6,856 nucleotides of DNA from Bacteroidota bacterium (GTDB lineage Bacteria; Bacteroidota; Bacteroidia; Chitinophagales; Chitinophagaceae). The notes under the pieces were generated by a model that worked only from the letters and a program-made list of their open reading frames with translations, did no database searches and was not told the DNA's origin. This document shows, piece by piece, positions 5,623-6,856 of the stretch. Within the stretch, counting starts at the first letter, position 1, and each line of letters starts with the position of its first letter. The position numbers and the translations under genes are program-made. The stretch lies in NCBI GenBank assembly GCA_023426425.1, contig JAFAAT010000223.1, positions 1-6,856 on the forward strand, in the 5' to 3' direction.

Positions 5623-6856
5623 ATGTTCAACCTCCAGAGTTCCTACCAGCCCGCAGGCGACCAACCGGAAGCAATCCGCCAACTTGTCGAAGGGGTGCAA
5701 TCAGGTGAACCTTTCCAAACGCTGCTTGGGGTCACCGGTTCCGGTAAAACTTTCACCGTAGCCAACGTCATCCAGCAGGTACAGAAACCAACACTTGTGC
5801 TTACCCACAACAAAACCCTGGTAGCCCAGCTCTATGGAGAGTTCAAGAACTTCTTCCCCGACAACGCGGTCGAGTATTTCGTATCCTACTACGACTACTA
5901 CCAGCCCGAAGCCTATATCCCAACCTCCGATATCTACATCGAAAAAGACCTATCCATCAACGAAGAACTGGAAAAGCTCCGCCTCCGCGCCACCTCCAGC
6001 CTCCTCAGCGGCCGCCGCGACATCATTGTCGTAGCCTCGGTCTCCTGCATCTACGGTATTGGTAACCCTACAGAATACGCCAACTCCATCATCCGGTTCA
6101 GCAAAGGAGATATCATACCCCGAAACTCATTCCTCCACGCGCTCGTAAACTCCCTATACAACCGTAGCCAGGGAGAATTTGCCAGAGGTACCTTCAGGGT
6201 AAAAGGAGACACTGTAGACATCAACCTGCCCTATGTGGACTACGGCTACCGCATCACCTTTTTCGGTGATGAAATAGAAGAAATAGAAAGCTTCGAAGTT
6301 GATACCGGGAAGCGCATCGCCCCAATGGAGCATGCCGCCGTCTTCCCCGCGAATCTATACCTCGCCCCCAGAAGCCAGATGGCCCAGATCATCCATGAGA
6401 TTCAGGATGAAATGTTCGCCCAGGTCGACTATTTCAAAAGCATCGGCAAACCTCTCGAAGCCCAGCGTATCAAAGAACGTGTCACCTACGACCTGGAAAT
6501 GATACAGGAGCTAGGCTATTGCAGTGGCATAGAAAACTACTCCCGCTTCCTCGATCGCCGTCGCCCCGGCTCCCGCCCCTTCTGCCTGATAGATTACTTC
6601 CCAAAGGACTTCCTCCTCGTAGTCGACGAAAGCCACGTCACCATCCCTCAGATCAGTGGCATGTATGGCGGCGACCGCTCCCGCAAGCTTAACCTGGTAG
6701 ACTTTGGCTTCCGCCTCCCCTCAGCCCTCGACAACCGCCCCCTCAACTTCCAGGAGTTTGAGACCATGCTCAACCAGGTACTCTTCATCAGCGCCACCCC
6801 CGGACGCTACGAACTGGAGCAGAGTGGGGGAGTGGTAGTGGAACAGATCGTCCGCC
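5623..6856 (+). CDS. uvrB: Excinuclease ABC subunit B (UvrB), C-terminus missing
   Basis: This is 411 codons from ATG at 5623 to the right edge, out of about 670-680 expected for the family. The N-terminus FNLQSSYQPAGDQPEAI is characteristic of UvrB and fixes the start. Walker A is GVTGSGKT (residues 36-43). The beta-hairpin motif YYDYYQPEAYIP (89-100), which grips the damaged strand, is intact. The Walker B/DEAD-like DESH is at 335-338, and ISATPG (389-394) is the next helicase motif. The second helicase domain and the C-terminal UvrC-binding UVR motif lie beyond the window. UvrB is loaded on damaged DNA by UvrA, verifies the lesion and recruits UvrC for incision in nucleotide excision repair. 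It stands alone after the 11-bp repeat tract. I see no frameshift or missing key residue. Confidence 0.98.
   Translation, partial: MFNLQSSYQPAGDQPEAIRQLVEGVQSGEPFQTLLGVTGSGKTFTVANVIQQVQKPTLVLTHNKTLVAQLYGEFKNFFPDNAVEYFVSYYDYYQPEAYIPTSDIYIEKDLSINEELEKLRLRATSSLLSGRRDIIVVASVSCIYGIGNPTEYANSIIRFSKGDIIPRNSFLHALVNSLYNRSQGEFARGTFRVKGDTVDINLPYVDYGYRITFFGDEIEEIESFEVDTGKRIAPMEHAAVFPANLYLAPRSQMAQIIHEIQDEMFAQVDYFKSIGKPLEAQRIKERVTYDLEMIQELGYCSGIENYSRFLDRRRPGSRPFCLIDYFPKDFLLVVDESHVTIPQISGMYGGDRSRKLNLVDFGFRLPSALDNRPLNFQEFETMLNQVLFISATPGRYELEQSGGVVVEQIVR

Noticed and set aside
5518..5761. Short frames on both strands (5518-5700 minus, 5558-5761 plus)
   Set aside because: They overlap the start of uvrB or the tandem repeat, have no recognisable motif, and conflict with the well-supported uvrB start at 5623.

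Overview
This window looks like part of a Bacteroidota chromosome, most likely a Chitinophaga-like member of the Chitinophagaceae. That placement is inferred from several signs: protein style, Bacteroidota-type -7 promoter elements (TAnnTTTG) before several genes, no clear Shine-Dalgarno sequences, a bacterial GH3-family enzyme, and a lysine/alanine/proline repeat protein. No database search was possible.

Layout from left to right. (1) Positions 1-1236, minus strand: the first 412 codons of a GH3 (auxin-responsive promoter family) adenylate-forming enzyme, cut by the left edge. (2) Positions 1237-1413: a divergent promoter region with a -7 box on each strand. (3) Positions 1414-2032: rplU and rpmA, ribosomal proteins bL21 and bL27, followed by a hairpin that encloses the rpmA stop codon. 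(4) Positions 2091-2387: a histone H1-tail-like protein of 98 residues built almost entirely from AAPKK/AAAKK units, followed by a UUCG-loop hairpin. (5) Positions 2524-5379: a co-directional group of an 80-residue two-helix membrane protein, a PstS-like substrate-binding lipoprotein and a secreted or periplasmic protein of about a dozen TPRs, closed by a strong hairpin terminator. (6) Positions 5475-5551: seven degenerate copies of an 11-bp tandem repeat between the terminator and the next gene. (7) Positions 5623-6856: the first 411 codons of uvrB, cut by the right edge.

The functional themes are separate: translation (bL21, bL27), possible nucleoid binding (the K/A/P-rich protein), an envelope module (membrane protein, PstS-like lipoprotein, TPR protein), nucleotide excision repair (UvrB) and acyl-amino acid conjugation or related adenylation chemistry (GH3). 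I see no mobile element, CRISPR array, tRNA or rRNA. Most of the window is ordinary chromosome. The least explained items are the 11-bp tandem repeat, the low-complexity histone-like gene and the PstS-like/TPR module without an adjacent transporter.
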